From contig NZ_CP061281.1 of NCBI RefSeq assembly GCF_014621695.1, forward strand, positions 1,860,001 through 1,924,000: a stretch of 64,000 bases of DNA, given 5' to 3'. Below are positions 17,571-26,516 of the stretch, piece by piece. The notes beneath the pieces are model-generated. The model made no database searches, had not been told where the DNA came from, and was given only the letters and a program-made list of their open reading frames with translations. Position 1 is the stretch's first letter. The number at the start of each line of letters is the position of its first letter. The position numbers and the translations under genes were made by a program. This DNA comes from Streptomyces xanthii (GTDB taxonomy: Bacteria; Actinomycetota; Actinomycetes; Streptomycetales; Streptomycetaceae).

Positions 17571-18724
17571 ACGGGAACCTTCAAACTGACCACGAAACCC
17601 TCCTCGCACGGCCCCGCCTCCAACGAGCCGCCCAGCAGCTCGGCACGCTCCCTCATCCCCAACAGACCGTAACCGGCGCCACTGACAGTGAGCTCGCCCT
17701 GCGGCCCCGATGCACCCGAATCCCGTATTTCCAGGGCCACTTCCTCGGGCAGGTACTCCAGCCGCAGTGCGGCCTTCGCCCCTGGGGCGTGCTTGCGTAC
17801 GTTCGTCAGCGCTTCCTGTGCGACTCTGCGGACCGCCTGCGAGGCCTCGGCGGAGAGAGGTCTGCGCTCGCCCTGCACCGTGAGCGTGGCACCGCCCGAG
17901 GAAGCGACCAGTTCCCGCAGGAAGTCCTCGAGCGGCGTCAGGTCTCCGCGCAGCGCCGAGAGAGCCTGGCGGGTCTCGTCGAGGCCGTCCCTGGCCATGC
18001 CGCGGGCGGCCACCACCCGCTCGAGGATCTGGTCCCGGTCGGCCCCGCGCTCGATGAGGATCCGGGCCGCTTCCAGGTGCACGAGCTGTGCCGAGAGACT
18101 GTGCGCGAGCACGTCGTGGATCTCGCGGGCGATGCGGGATCTCTCGGCGAGCGCGGCGGACTCGGCCTCCGCCTTCCGCGCCGCTCGCTCCTGGACCAGG
18201 AGCCTCTGGGCGCTGCCCCGGGCCTCGGCGTCCAGCCGCAGCACGTATCCGGACAGGCACAGGCCCACGGCGACGGCGGTCGTGGAGATCCATGAGTCGT
18301 CGTTGGTGAGCGCGAACGCGGCGAGCGCGACACCCGTGACGGGCACGGCGGCGATCAACGGCAGTCGCTCCAGCGCGGTGACGGCGCAACCGCACCAGAG
18401 GACCACGGCCGGCGCCAGGAAGCCGATCGTCTGGGCCAGCCCGGCGAGTACGAACAGAACGGCGAGGATGCCGAGGGAAGGCCACAGCCGGTGTTCTAGC
18501 GTGGTCCGGAAGAAGCCCCACGCCGCAACGGACGCGATCACCAGACCCACGGGAGCCGCCGCAACGGCCCAGCCGGGGACGTCGCGCTGCGTGATCGCCG
18601 TCCACAGCAGGACGGTGATCACGACCACCCTGACCAGCCAGGACAGCATCCACCGTGCGCGGGTCTTCCCCTCGCGGGAGAGCGCCTCCCGCGAGGGCCA
18701 CGCCATCACGTCTCGCTGACTCAC
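17567..18724 (-). CDS. NarL-type sensor histidine kinase
   Basis: A 385-residue kinase. About five N-terminal membrane helices with little extracellular sequence suggest membrane-internal sensing. They are followed by a HisKA_3 domain with the phospho-His in RSRIAREIHDVLAHSLSAQL and a HATPase domain (GYGLLGMRERAELLGG). The GTG at 18724 overlaps the upstream DUF1453 gene by 4 bp and is preferred over an ATG 69 bp further upstream that lies inside that gene. A perfect 12-bp hairpin sits within the first 20 codons. Confidence 0.92.
   Translation of the reverse strand: MSQRDVMAWPSREALSREGKTRARWMLSWLVRVVVITVLLWTAITQRDVPGWAVAAAPVGLVIASVAAWGFFRTTLEHRLWPSLGILAVLFVLAGLAQTIGFLAPAVVLWCGCAVTALERLPLIAAVPVTGVALAAFALTNDDSWISTTAVAVGLCLSGYVLRLDAEARGSAQRLLVQERAARKAEAESAALAERSRIAREIHDVLAHSLSAQLVHLEAARILIERGADRDQILERVVAARGMARDGLDETRQALSALRGDLTPLEDFLRELVASSGGATLTVQGERRPLSAEASQAVRRVAQEALTNVRKHAPGAKAALRLEYLPEEVALEIRDSGASGPQGELTVSGAGYGLLGMRERAELLGGSLEAGPCEEGFVVSLKVPV
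18669..18697 (-). repeat. perfect hairpin inside the start of the kinase gene
   Basis: A 12-bp stem (18669-18680 with 18686-18697) with a 5-nt loop begins 27 nt after the kinase GTG. It lies in coding sequence and could affect coupling or transcription into the kinase gene. Confidence 0.8.
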
Positions 18725-19227
18725 CTGCGGTCCTCCCAGGCCGGCTGCGGGACAGCACCAACGTACGCCGACTCCAGGGCGCCGGCCCGCCACATCAGGA
18801 CCCCGGACCGGGCCAGCAGTGAGACGGCGAAGCCGAGCATGAACGCGTCACTGCCGAGGTGGACGCCCATCGCGAGGCCGATGCCGGCGACGGCGACCCG
18901 GGCGGCGACCCCGCCGGCCCAGGCTCCGGCCGTGGCGACCGTACCCTTCGTCCAGACGTCCCCGTGCTCGTCGGCCCACAGCCGTGTGGTGAACGCCCAG
19001 CCGATCCCAATACCGACGCTCACCAGCAGTTCGACGACGAGCAGGATCACGGAGCCCGTCATGTGGTGCGGGTCGGCGACCTTACCGTCGCGGAGCGCGA
19101 AGAATCCGAGGGCCACGGGCAGCAGCCACCACTTGCGGTCCATCGACAGGCGCTCGGTCCTGAACTGGCGCACGACGACCAGGGCGACGACGGCGACGAT
19201 CACCAGGACTTCGGTGGGACCGGACAT
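18721..19227 (-). CDS. DUF1453-like membrane protein
   Basis: A 168-residue protein with four or five membrane helices, starting VLVIVAVVALVVVRQF and followed by a dibasic segment (RTERLSMDRKWWLLPVALGF). The layout matches DUF1453/CcdC-like membrane proteins of unknown role. It leads the operon with a sensor kinase and a LuxR regulator (4-bp overlaps), so it may take part in sensing or be a target of that system. Confidence 0.75.
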   Translation of the reverse strand: MSGPTEVLVIVAVVALVVVRQFRTERLSMDRKWWLLPVALGFFALRDGKVADPHHMTGSVILLVVELLVSVGIGIGWAFTTRLWADEHGDVWTKGTVATAGAWAGGVAARVAVAGIGLAMGVHLGSDAFMLGFAVSLLARSGVLMWRAGALESAYVGAVPQPAWEDRR

Positions 19228-19334
19228 GACGGCCTCCGTGAATCGGTCGGAGCGGAGTGGTTCAACGCCGTCGACACTACGGAAACCGGCAGGTCAGGAG
19301 ATCGGAGCCGGGGTGGATCCCGGGTGGATCAAGC

Positions 19335-19356
19335 GGCTCCACCCGTGGGTGGAGCC
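19335..19356. repeat. inverted repeat in the DUF1453/parE gap
   Basis: GGCTCCACCC and GGGTGGAGCC are separated by only 2 bp. It is either part of the parE terminator region or an operator upstream of the DUF1453 operon; the sequence does not decide. Confidence 0.5.
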
Positions 19357-19382
19357 ACCGGGGAACGCGTCTGGCCGGTGGC

Positions 19383-19414
19383 GGCCGGCGGTGCGCCCGG
19401 AGGCGCGGCCGGCC
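19383..19414 (-). terminator. probable parE terminator
   Basis: GGCCGGC (19383-19389) pairs with GCCGGCC (19408-19414), with an inner GCGCC/GGCGC stem around a 4-nt loop. It lies 34 bp downstream of the parE stop. Confidence 0.5.
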
Positions 19415-19447
19415 GTCACCGGCCAGGTCGTCACTGCGCGTCGGTTG

Positions 19448-21571
19448 CTACGCGTCGATGCGCGAGCGGTCGAGCGTCGCGGCGGAGCTGCTGATGAACT
19501 CCTTGCGCGGTGCCACATCGTTGCCCATGAGCAGGTCGAACACCTGCTCAGCGGCGTCCAGCTCGCCGATGTTGATCCGGCGCAGGGTGCGGTGGCGGGG
19601 GTCCATCGTGGTCTCGGCCAGCTGGTCGGCGTCCATCTCGCCCAGACCCTTGTACCGCTGGATCGAGTCCTTGTACCGCACGTTCTTGCGCTGGAACTCG
19701 AGCAGCGTCTCGCGCAGCTCGCGGTCGGAGTACGTGTACACGTACTTGTCCTGGCCCTTCTTGGGCTGGACCAGCTCGATGCGGTGCAGCGGGGGCACCG
19801 CGGCGAAGACCCGGCCCGCCTCGACCATCGGCCGCATGTAGCGCTGGAACAGCGTCAGGAGGAGGCAGCGGATGTGCGCGCCGTCGACGTCGGCGTCGAC
19901 GAGCAGGATGATCTTTCCGTAGCGCGCCGCGTCGATGTCGAAGGTGCGCCCGGAGCCAGCTCCTATCACCTGGATGATCGCACCGCACTCGACGTTCTTC
20001 AGCATGTCCGAGACGGACGACTTCTGGACGTTGAGGATCTTGCCGCGGATCGGCAGGAGCGCCTGGAACTCCGAGTTCCGCGCGAGCTTGGCGGTGCCGA
20101 GCGCGGAGTCGCCCTCGACGATGAAGAGCTCGCTGCGCTCCACGTCGTCGCTGCGGCAGTCGGCAAGCTTCGCGGGAAGCGACGAGGACTCCAGGGCCGT
20201 CTTGCGGCGCTGCGCGTCCTTGTGCTGGCGGGCCGCGATGCGGGTGCGGGCCGCCGCGACGGCCTTCTCCATGACGGCGCGTGCCTGCGCCTTGGCGTCA
20301 CGCTTGGTGGACGTCAGGAACGCCTTGAGCTCCTTGGCGACCACGTTGGCGACGATCCGGTTGGCCGCGGAGGTACCGAGGACCTCCTTGGTCTGGCCCT
20401 CGAACTGCGGCTCGGCGAGGCGCACCGTGACGACGGCGGTGAGGCCTTCGAGGGCATCGTCCTTGACGACGTCGTCCTCGGCGACGCGCAGCAGCTTCTG
20501 GCTGCGCAGGACCTCGTTCATCGTCTTGGTGAGCGAGCGCTCGAAGCCCGTCACGTGGGTGCCGCCCTTGGGGGTGGCGATGATGTTCACGAACGACCTG
20601 AGGGTCGTGTCGTAGCCCGTGCCCCAGCGCAGCGCGATGTCCACGCCGAGCTCACGGGTGACCTCGGTCGGTGTCATCTGGCCGTGGTCGTCCAGGACCG
20701 GGACGGTCTCCTTGAAGGTGCCCTGTCCGGTGAGGCGCAGGACGTCGCAGACCGGCTTGTCCTGCGCCAGGTACTCGCAGAACTCGCTGATGCCGCCGTC
20801 GAAGCGGAAGGACTCCTCGCCCTTGCTGCCTCCGTCCCCGAGGCCGAACTCGTCGCGGACGACGATGGTCAGGCCGGGCACGAGGAACGCGGTCTGGCGG
20901 GCGCGCTGGTGCAGCGTCTCCAGGGAGAGCTTGGCGTCCTTGAGGAAGATCTGGCGGTCCGCCCAGTAGCGGATGCGGGTGCCGAGGCGGGCCTTGGGGA
21001 TCTTCTTGGTCTTGGTCAGGCGCGCCGAAGGGTCGAAGGCCGCGTCGGGGCCGGGCTTGGCGAAGGCTCCGGGGACGCCGCGCCGGAAGCTGATGGCGTG
21101 CGTGTGCCCGTTGCGGTCCACCTCGACGTCGAGACGCGCCGACAGCGCGTTCACCACCGAGGCGCCCACGCCGTGGAGGCCGCCGGAGGCCGCGTAGGAG
21201 CCACCGCCGAACTTTCCGCCCGCGTGGAGCTTCGTCATGACGACCTCGACTCCGGAGAGGCCGGTTTTGGGCTCGACATCCACGGGGATGCCTCGGCCGT
21301 TGTCCCGCACCTCGACGGAGCCGTCGTCGTGCAGGATCACCTCGATGTGGTCGCAGTAGCCGCCCAGGGCCTCGTCGACGGAGTTGTCGATGATCTCCCA
21401 GAGGCAGTGCATGAGGCCGCGGCTGTCGGTCGAGCCGATGTACATGCCCGGTCGCTTGCGGACTGCTTCGAGCCCCTCGAGGACCAGCAGGTGCCGCGCG
21501 GTGTAGTTGGAACCGTCACGGTCTGCTCCGGTCAGCAGCGCTGTGGACGGCACGGACGTCTCGGCGGTCAC
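19448..21571 (-). CDS. parE: DNA topoisomerase IV subunit B
   Basis: A 707-residue type IIB ATPase/TOPRIM subunit. The GHKL domain has EIIDNSVDEALGG and HGVGASVVNALS, followed by a transducer domain and the TOPRIM motif IVEGDSALGTAKLARN with the LLPIRGKILNV element. The DxD metal pair is in LLVDADVDGAHIR. It pairs with ParC (3.5-6 kb) for chromosome decatenation. A ParE rather than GyrB assignment follows from the presence of parC and the absence of a gyrA neighbour. The ATG at 21571 follows an AGGAG-like site. Confidence 0.9.
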   Translation of the reverse strand: MTAETSVPSTALLTGADRDGSNYTARHLLVLEGLEAVRKRPGMYIGSTDSRGLMHCLWEIIDNSVDEALGGYCDHIEVILHDDGSVEVRDNGRGIPVDVEPKTGLSGVEVVMTKLHAGGKFGGGSYAASGGLHGVGASVVNALSARLDVEVDRNGHTHAISFRRGVPGAFAKPGPDAAFDPSARLTKTKKIPKARLGTRIRYWADRQIFLKDAKLSLETLHQRARQTAFLVPGLTIVVRDEFGLGDGGSKGEESFRFDGGISEFCEYLAQDKPVCDVLRLTGQGTFKETVPVLDDHGQMTPTEVTRELGVDIALRWGTGYDTTLRSFVNIIATPKGGTHVTGFERSLTKTMNEVLRSQKLLRVAEDDVVKDDALEGLTAVVTVRLAEPQFEGQTKEVLGTSAANRIVANVVAKELKAFLTSTKRDAKAQARAVMEKAVAAARTRIAARQHKDAQRRKTALESSSLPAKLADCRSDDVERSELFIVEGDSALGTAKLARNSEFQALLPIRGKILNVQKSSVSDMLKNVECGAIIQVIGAGSGRTFDIDAARYGKIILLVDADVDGAHIRCLLLTLFQRYMRPMVEAGRVFAAVPPLHRIELVQPKKGQDKYVYTYSDRELRETLLEFQRKNVRYKDSIQRYKGLGEMDADQLAETTMDPRHRTLRRINIGELDAAEQVFDLLMGNDVAPRKEFISSSAATLDRSRIDA

Positions 21572-22012
21572 GCGGTTCGCTCCTCGCTGAATTTCAGATG
21601 GGGCCCTTGTGGGTAAAGGGCCGGCGTCGGTCGCGCGTCAGAGCCTACCGAGGCCTGGTAGAGCCGTTGTACCGCCACCCTCACCTCGACCAAGACTAGT
21701 CCAAGCTCGCATGAGTGTTCGATCCCTCGATGGAGTGAAGCACACATCACGTTCCCTTCCAGGCATGAACCATTTAGGCTCCGGGCACGTCCTCATGAAC
21801 AACCGGCATCCCAGCCGGGGAGGACCGACCTGACAGAACGCGCGAACCCGTAAGACACGTAAGAGACGCAATACGGCACATTCGCCGCCACCCGGCGACA
21901 GACAGCCGGCCTCGAAGAAATTTTTCGAGGAAAAGCCGCGAGCGGGAACGTTTTCGGCCTGGTTGGATGTTGACCCTGGTACGACAGCTCGTCGAGCTAG
22001 AGAAGAGGCGAC
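21572..22012. other. divergent intergenic region, parE / small Cys-rich gene
   Basis: This 441-bp gene-free region holds the parE promoter on the minus strand (TTGGTC-N16-TACAAC is the best pair seen). On the plus strand TTGACC lies about 45 bp before the GTG at 22013, followed by the small palindrome AGCTCG-T-CGAGCT (21986-21998). A 12-codon frame beginning at 21795 could be a leader peptide but has no supporting evidence. Confidence 0.45.
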
Positions 22013-22243
22013 GTGACTACTGTTCTGACCCCCGCGAGCCCGCTGACGGCCGCTGACCGCTGTGACCGTTGCGGCGCCCAGGCATACCTGCGCGTCGTGC
22101 TCCTCAGCGGTGGTGAACTGCTCTTCTGCGCCCACCACGGTCGCAAGTTCGAGCCGGAACTCAAGAAGATCGCCGCTGAGATACAGGACGAGACGGAGCG
22201 GCTCACCGCCGTTCCGGCAAGCGCCGAGACCGAGGAACGCTGA
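22013..22243 (+). CDS. DUF7455-like small Cys-rich protein
   Basis: A 76-residue protein. CDRCGAQAYLRVVL and FCAHHGRKFEPEL supply a CxxC...CxxH set that could bind one zinc ion. It is followed by an acidic helix. It resembles the actinobacterial DUF7455 family, often found next to hrdB and parE, of unknown function. The GTG start has AGAAGAGG upstream. Confidence 0.85.
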   Translation: MTTVLTPASPLTAADRCDRCGAQAYLRVVLLSGGELLFCAHHGRKFEPELKKIAAEIQDETERLTAVPASAETEER

Positions 22244-22291
22244 CGCCTCGCACCCACGACGAGCCAGCTCCGGCGTCATCAGGCCGGTGAG

Positions 22292-22328
22292 CGGGCGGCC
22301 CTCCCTGCACCCCAGGGATGGCCGCCCG
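22292..22328. terminator. bidirectional terminator
   Basis: CGGGCGGCC (22292-22300) pairs with GGCCGCCCG (22320-22328), with an inner CCCTG/CAGGG stem. It lies between the convergent Cys-rich protein and trypsin genes. Confidence 0.75.
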
Positions 22329-22381
22329 TCCTCGTATCCGTACGGTCCCACCGCCCTCTCAGGCCCGCGGGACCGTCACCT

Positions 22382-23242
22382 TCACGCCCCCTCGGACACC
22401 GAGGGCAGCCTCGAGGTGCGCTGCTCGAGCACGCGCAGAGCGTCCGAGACGCGCGTGTAGACGCCCGGGCTCTCCGGGCGCCCGCAGCCGCTCCCCCAGG
22501 ACACCAGGCCGATCAGCTTGCCCTGGGCCACCAGTGGCCCGCCGCTGTCCCCCTGGCAGGCGTCCTTGCCGCCTTCGGGGACGCCCGCGCAGAGCATCGA
22601 GTCGGACTGATAGGTGCCCTCAGGACCGCCCGGATAGGCCCTCTCGCACGCACTGTCGGCGAGCACCTGCACACGGGCCGCGTGCAGCGTGCGCGCGTAG
22701 TCACCCGCGCCCGTGGTGTCACCCCAGCCGTAGACGGCCGCTCCCGTACCGGGGCGGTAGGCGGGGTCACCCTCGTCCGCCATGGGGATCACGTATCCCG
22801 CGGGCAGTGCCGTGGACAGTGTGATGACGGCCACGTCCCCCGCGTTCGTTCGTTCGTCGTAGTCGGGATTCACCCACATGCTGCGCACGGGGATCTCCGC
22901 GCCCGCCGTCGATTCGAGATCGTCCCGGCCGGCGATCACCTTGAGGTCGCGGACCGTCCCTCCGGGCCCACCGATCACGTCGGGCCCGAGACAGTGGGCC
23001 GCGGTGAGCACCGTGGACCGGTCGACGACGACGCCCCCGCAGAACTGCCCCGACCGGCTGCCTCCGAACCGGTCACGACTGGACAGGGCCACCGCCCACG
23101 GGCTGTCGCCCACGCTGACCTGCTGCCCGCCGACGACCCCGTCGTCGGCGGCCGCGCGCGACGGCGAGGCCAGGGGCGACACGGCCACCGCCGCCAGGAC
23201 GGCCAGGGACGTGGTCAGCACTCTCGCACGGGCATGACGCAT
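22382..23242 (-). CDS. secreted trypsin-like serine protease (S1)
   Basis: A 286-residue S1 protease. It has a signal peptide with hydrophobic core TTSLAVLAAVAVSPLA and Ala-rich cleavage region, a short propeptide, and mature start VVGGQQVSVGDSPWAVAL. The catalytic His is in VLTAAHCLG, Asp in NAGDVAVITL, and Ser in CQGDSGGPLV. The specificity pocket Asp is in KDACQGD, six residues before the Ser, suggesting trypsin-like cleavage after Arg/Lys. It is exported and probably activated by removal of the propeptide. It stands as a single gene between hrdB and a convergent small gene. Confidence 0.93.
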   Translation of the reverse strand: MRHARARVLTTSLAVLAAVAVSPLASPSRAAADDGVVGGQQVSVGDSPWAVALSSRDRFGGSRSGQFCGGVVVDRSTVLTAAHCLGPDVIGGPGGTVRDLKVIAGRDDLESTAGAEIPVRSMWVNPDYDERTNAGDVAVITLSTALPAGYVIPMADEGDPAYRPGTGAAVYGWGDTTGAGDYARTLHAARVQVLADSACERAYPGGPEGTYQSDSMLCAGVPEGGKDACQGDSGGPLVAQGKLIGLVSWGSGCGRPESPGVYTRVSDALRVLEQRTSRLPSVSEGA

Positions 23243-23338
23243 ACGGTCTCCTCACTCCAGGTTGTTCACAGCACACCCAGAGTGATCCACTTCGGTGGCA
23301 CGCGCACCGCGAGTCCGCGTGGTGTCGCGGACACGCCG

Positions 23339-23378
23339 AAGGCCCGGCACTCCCCACGGAGGGGGCGTACCGGGCCTT
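23339..23378 (-). terminator. hrdB terminator
   Basis: AAGGCCCGG (23339-23347) pairs with CCGGGCCTT (23370-23378), with inner CCCC/GGGG pairing, 26 bp past the hrdB stop. Confidence 0.75.
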
Positions 23379-23403
23379 CTGAGGGTCCTTCAGGAGCCGT
23401 CGA

Positions 23404-24936
23404 CTAGTCGAGGTAGTCGCGCAGGACCTGCGAGCGCGACGGGTGGCGCAGCTTCGACATGGTCTTCGACTCGATCTGGCGGATGCGCTCGCGCGTCACG
23501 CCGTACACCTTGCCGATCTCGTCGAGGGTCTTCGGCTGACCGTCGGTGAGACCGAAGCGCATGGAGACCACGCCGGCCTCGCGCTCGGACAGGGTGTCGA
23601 GGACCGAGTGCAGCTGCTCCTGGAGGAGCGTGAAGCTGACGGCGTCGGCCGGGACGACGGCCTCGGAGTCCTCGATGAGGTCACCGAACTCGCTGTCACC
23701 GTCCTCGCCCAGCGGGGTGTGCAGCGAGATGGGCTCGCGGCCGTACTTCTGGACCTCGATGACCTTCTCGGGGGTCATGTCGAGTTCCTTGGCCAGCTCC
23801 TCCGGGGTGGGCTCGCGGCCCAGGTCCTGGAGCATCTGGCGCTGCACGCGCGCGAGCTTGTTGATGACCTCGACCATGTGCACCGGGATACGGATGGTGC
23901 GGGCCTGGTCGGCCATGGCGCGGGTGATCGCCTGACGGATCCACCAGGTGGCGTACGTGGAGAACTTGTAGCCCTTGGTGTAGTCGAACTTCTCGACCGC
24001 GCGGATCAGACCGAGGTTGCCCTCCTGGATCAGGTCCAGGAAGAGCATGCCGCGGCCGGTGTAGCGCTTGGCCAGGGAGACCACGAGGCGGAGGTTGGCC
24101 TCCAGCAGGTGGTTCTTGGCGCGGCGGCCGTCCTCGGCGATGATCTCGAGCTCGCGCTTGAGCTTCGGAGCCAGCTTGTCGGCGTTCGCCAGCTTGTCCT
24201 CGGCGAACAGGCCGGCCTCGATGCGCTTGGCGAGCTCGACCTCCTGCTCGGCGTTGAGCAGCGGGACCTTGCCGATCTGCTTCAGGTAGTCCTTGACCGG
24301 GTCGGCGGTGGCGCCGGCGGCCGCGACCTGCTGCGCGGGCGCGTCGTCCTCGTCCTCGTCGGACAGGACGAAGCCCTGGCCCTCGGCCTCGGGCTCGCCC
24401 TCGGCCTTGCCGGTGGCGGGGGTCTCCTCGGTCGCCTCGTCCTCGAGAAGGTCGTCGTCCTTCTTGGCGGCCGTCTTCTTGGCCGCGGTCTTCTTCGCGG
24501 TCGTCTTCTTGGCGGCGGCCTTCTTGGTCGTCGCCTTCTTGGCCGCGGCCTTCTTGACCGGCGCCTCGTCCGCCGACGCCCCGGCGGGAGCCTCCGCCGC
24601 GGGGGTGCCGGTGGCGACCTTCTTGGCGGTGACGGTCTTGGCCGCGACGGTCTTGGTGGTGGTGCGCTTGGCCGGACTCTTGGCTGCGACGCTCTTTCGG
24701 GGACGCTTGGGCTCAGCGGCACTGACCATCAGCGTCACACCCTCTTCCTCGAGGATCTGGTTGAGGCTGCGCAGAACGTTCTTCCACTGAGTGGCCGGAA
24801 TCTGGTCGGCCTCGAACGCACGGCGTACGTCGTCGCCGGCGATCTGGCCATCAGCCTTTCCCCGCTCAATGAGCGCCATGACAGAGACGGACTCGGCGAT
24901 CTCCGGCGGGAGCGTACGGGATGTGCTGGCCGACAC
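23404..24936 (-). CDS. hrdB: principal RNA polymerase sigma factor HrdB
   Basis: A 510-residue group 1 sigma-70 protein, the length of streptomycete HrdB. The N-terminal half has region 1.1 and a long Lys/Ala/Thr-rich linker ([10 protein letters not shown] and [12 protein letters not shown] stretches). Region 2 carries [20 protein letters not shown] and the -10 recognition helix [17 protein letters not shown]. Regions 3 and 4 end with [20 protein letters not shown]. It directs most vegetative transcription. The GTG at 24936 matches the known start. Its leader contains a match to the ShbA-type ECF promoter. Confidence 0.97.
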   Translation of the reverse strand: MSASTSRTLPPEIAESVSVMALIERGKADGQIAGDDVRRAFEADQIPATQWKNVLRSLNQILEEEGVTLMVSAAEPKRPRKSVAAKSPAKRTTTKTVAAKTVTAKKVATGTPAAEAPAGASADEAPVKKAAAKKATTKKAAAKKTTAKKTAAKKTAAKKDDDLLEDEATEETPATGKAEGEPEAEGQGFVLSDEDEDDAPAQQVAAAGATADPVKDYLKQIGKVPLLNAEQEVELAKRIEAGLFAEDKLANADKLAPKLKRELEIIAEDGRRAKNHLLEANLRLVVSLAKRYTGRGMLFLDLIQEGNLGLIRAVEKFDYTKGYKFSTYATWWIRQAITRAMADQARTIRIPVHMVEVINKLARVQRQMLQDLGREPTPEELAKELDMTPEKVIEVQKYGREPISLHTPLGEDGDSEFGDLIEDSEAVVPADAVSFTLLQEQLHSVLDTLSEREAGVVSMRFGLTDGQPKTLDEIGKVYGVTRERIRQIESKTMSKLRHPSRSQVLRDYLD

Positions 24937-25102
24937 GAACAACCTCTCGGAACGTTGGAAAACGGCTTCCGGCCCCGTCCTGTGTGGACCGGAGCCGACG
25001 ACCGCCGGCTTGGGGATGGGCCGACGTCGCGGGCGGGGGCCGGGGAGATACACAGCGCCACGAACGGCTGCCGTATTCCCTCCTCGGCTGTCACCTCTTA
25101 GG

Positions 25103-25130
25103 TCATCGCGCTGTTCCGAGGAGCGTTACG
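25103..25130 (-). promoter_or_regulatory. ShbA-type ECF sigma promoter of hrdB
   Basis: On the minus strand CGTAAC (25125-25130) and CGATGA (25103-25108) are separated by exactly 16 bp, about 170 bp upstream of the hrdB start. This is the element described for the main hrdB promoter recognised by sigma ShbA in S. griseus (recalled, not looked up). Confidence 0.75.
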
Positions 25131-25483
25131 CCCAATCTGCGTGGCCCGAGTCACACCCCGTAAGCGGTCAAAAAATGACGTATGCGGGCAGATGCGGGCG
25201 CGATCCAGCCCCTACGGGACCTGACTGCCGGATCCGAGACGTAACGGACCCGCTGCGGGAACCCCGCAGCGATCACCGGCCAGCCTTCCAGAGAGACCCG
25301 CTCGGCGGAATACCCTCCGGCCTCCAAGTGGCGAGTCACCGGATGGCGCCCACCGAAACGTGCCTGCGGCACACCAGGGGGCGCTCCGGCGACATCCGGG
25401 GAGTCCGCTCAATCCGATCCGGCGCGTCGCACGACCCGAGCCGTACTCCCCGCTCCTCGCGCCCCCGCGCACGCTCTCCCCGG
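25131..25483. other. intergenic region between hrdB promoter and whiH stop
   Basis: This 353-bp stretch has no supported gene. It contains a perfect 9-bp stem with 3-nt loop at 25251-25271 (CGCTGCGGG / CCCGCAGCG) that may terminate whiH transcription. A TTTTTTGACC segment on the minus strand near 25170-25180 may belong to a second hrdB promoter. Confidence 0.5.
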
Positions 25484-26353
25484 TCAGTGCTCGCGGGGGC
25501 CCGGCACGAGGTGGACGGTCAGCAGCTGACGCATGGCCGCCTCGGCGCCGACTCCGTCGCCCGTGGCGAGCGCCTCGACGATGCGCGCGTGGTGCGCGAC
25601 GGTCGTCTCGTTCGGCCGGTCACAGCCCGTGACGGGCCCGCCGGAGACCTGCAGGGCGGCCGAGACGATGCCGGAGAGGTGTTCGAGCATCCGGTTGCCG
25701 GCGAGCTGGATCAGCAGCGCGTGGAACTCGGCGTCGGCACGCGAGAAGGTGATCGAATCGCCCTGTCCGAGGGCGTGCCCCATGATCTCGACCATGTCGG
25801 AGAGACGTTGCTGCAGATCGTCGCGGCCGTGTCCGGCGGCGAGCCGGGCGGCGAGCGGCTCGATCGTCCAGCGCAGCTCACCGAGCTCCCTGCGCTGGTC
25901 GTCACGCTGCGGTCCGAAGGCCCGCCACTCGATGATGTCGGGGTCCAGCAGGTTCCAGTCGCTCACGGGGCGCACGCGCGTGCCCACGTTCGGCCGGGCG
26001 CTGACCAGCCCCTTGGCCTCGAGGACGCGGAGCGACTCGCGGACGACGGTGCGGGACACCTCGAAACGCTGGCCGATCTCCTCGGGGACCAGCGGGCGGT
26101 CGGCGCCCAGGTCCCCGGAGACGATCATCTGCCCCAACTGCTGGACGAGTTGGCCGTGCAGGCCGCGGCCGCGGCTGCCGGCGGGGCGTCGGCCGACGCG
26201 GCCCAGATCGGCGTCGCCGGTGTCCCACGCGGGTGCGCCGACGCGGTCGACAGGAGCCTCCGCATAGGGGTAGCGATCGAGTTCGCCCGGTCCGGAGAGG
26301 CCGGATTCGGCGGAGCGGGCGGTGGTCATCATGGTGTGCGCAAGGGTACTCAC
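25484..26353 (-). CDS. whiH: sporulation regulator WhiH (GntR/FadR family)
   Basis: A 289-residue GntR-family regulator. After about 65 variable residues comes a winged helix (LHGQLVQQLGQMIVSGDLGA, then VPEEIGQRFEVSRTVVRESL) and an all-helical FCD ligand-binding domain (DAEFHALLIQLAGNRMLEHL). Sequence and position directly downstream of hrdB identify WhiH, which is needed for sporulation septation in aerial hyphae. FCD domains usually bind metal and a carboxylate, though the WhiH ligand is unknown. The GTG at 26353 is the conserved start. A WhiG-like -10 lies 94 bp upstream. Confidence 0.92.
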   Translation of the reverse strand: MSTLAHTMMTTARSAESGLSGPGELDRYPYAEAPVDRVGAPAWDTGDADLGRVGRRPAGSRGRGLHGQLVQQLGQMIVSGDLGADRPLVPEEIGQRFEVSRTVVRESLRVLEAKGLVSARPNVGTRVRPVSDWNLLDPDIIEWRAFGPQRDDQRRELGELRWTIEPLAARLAAGHGRDDLQQRLSDMVEIMGHALGQGDSITFSRADAEFHALLIQLAGNRMLEHLSGIVSAALQVSGGPVTGCDRPNETTVAHHARIVEALATGDGVGAEAAMRQLLTVHLVPGPREH

Positions 26354-26446
26354 GGAATCTGTTGTCGGCGTTGCCTCCAACTCCCTTGAGGTCTTTGGTG
26401 AAAAGCACACGAAAGGGTGATCGCCGTCCTCACTGTAATTGACGCC

Positions 26447-26454
26447 TTATCGGA
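26447..26454 (-). promoter_or_regulatory. candidate sigma-WhiG -10 element of whiH
   Basis: TCCGATAA on the minus strand differs by one base from the WhiG -10 consensus GCCGATAA and sits upstream of whiH, a known WhiG-dependent gene. No clear TAAA -35 is seen 15-16 bp upstream, so the call is tentative. Confidence 0.4.
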
Positions 26455-26516
26455 AAGAAGTGAGCGTTCCAGGGGGAGTTGTGGACAGCGGCGGACCCGC
26501 AGACCGAAAAGGGTCC

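Noticed and set aside
18839..21616. Open frame of over 900 codons antisense to parE and neighbours
   Set aside because: Runs across several real genes and has no domain.
21772..21833. TTAGGCT followed by a 12-codon frame
   Set aside because: Could be a promoter and leader peptide, but no ribosome site or conserved feature supports translation.
23443..25101. Open frame antisense to hrdB, rich in Leu/Gly
   Set aside because: Arises from the Lys/Ala-rich hrdB linker read on the other strand.
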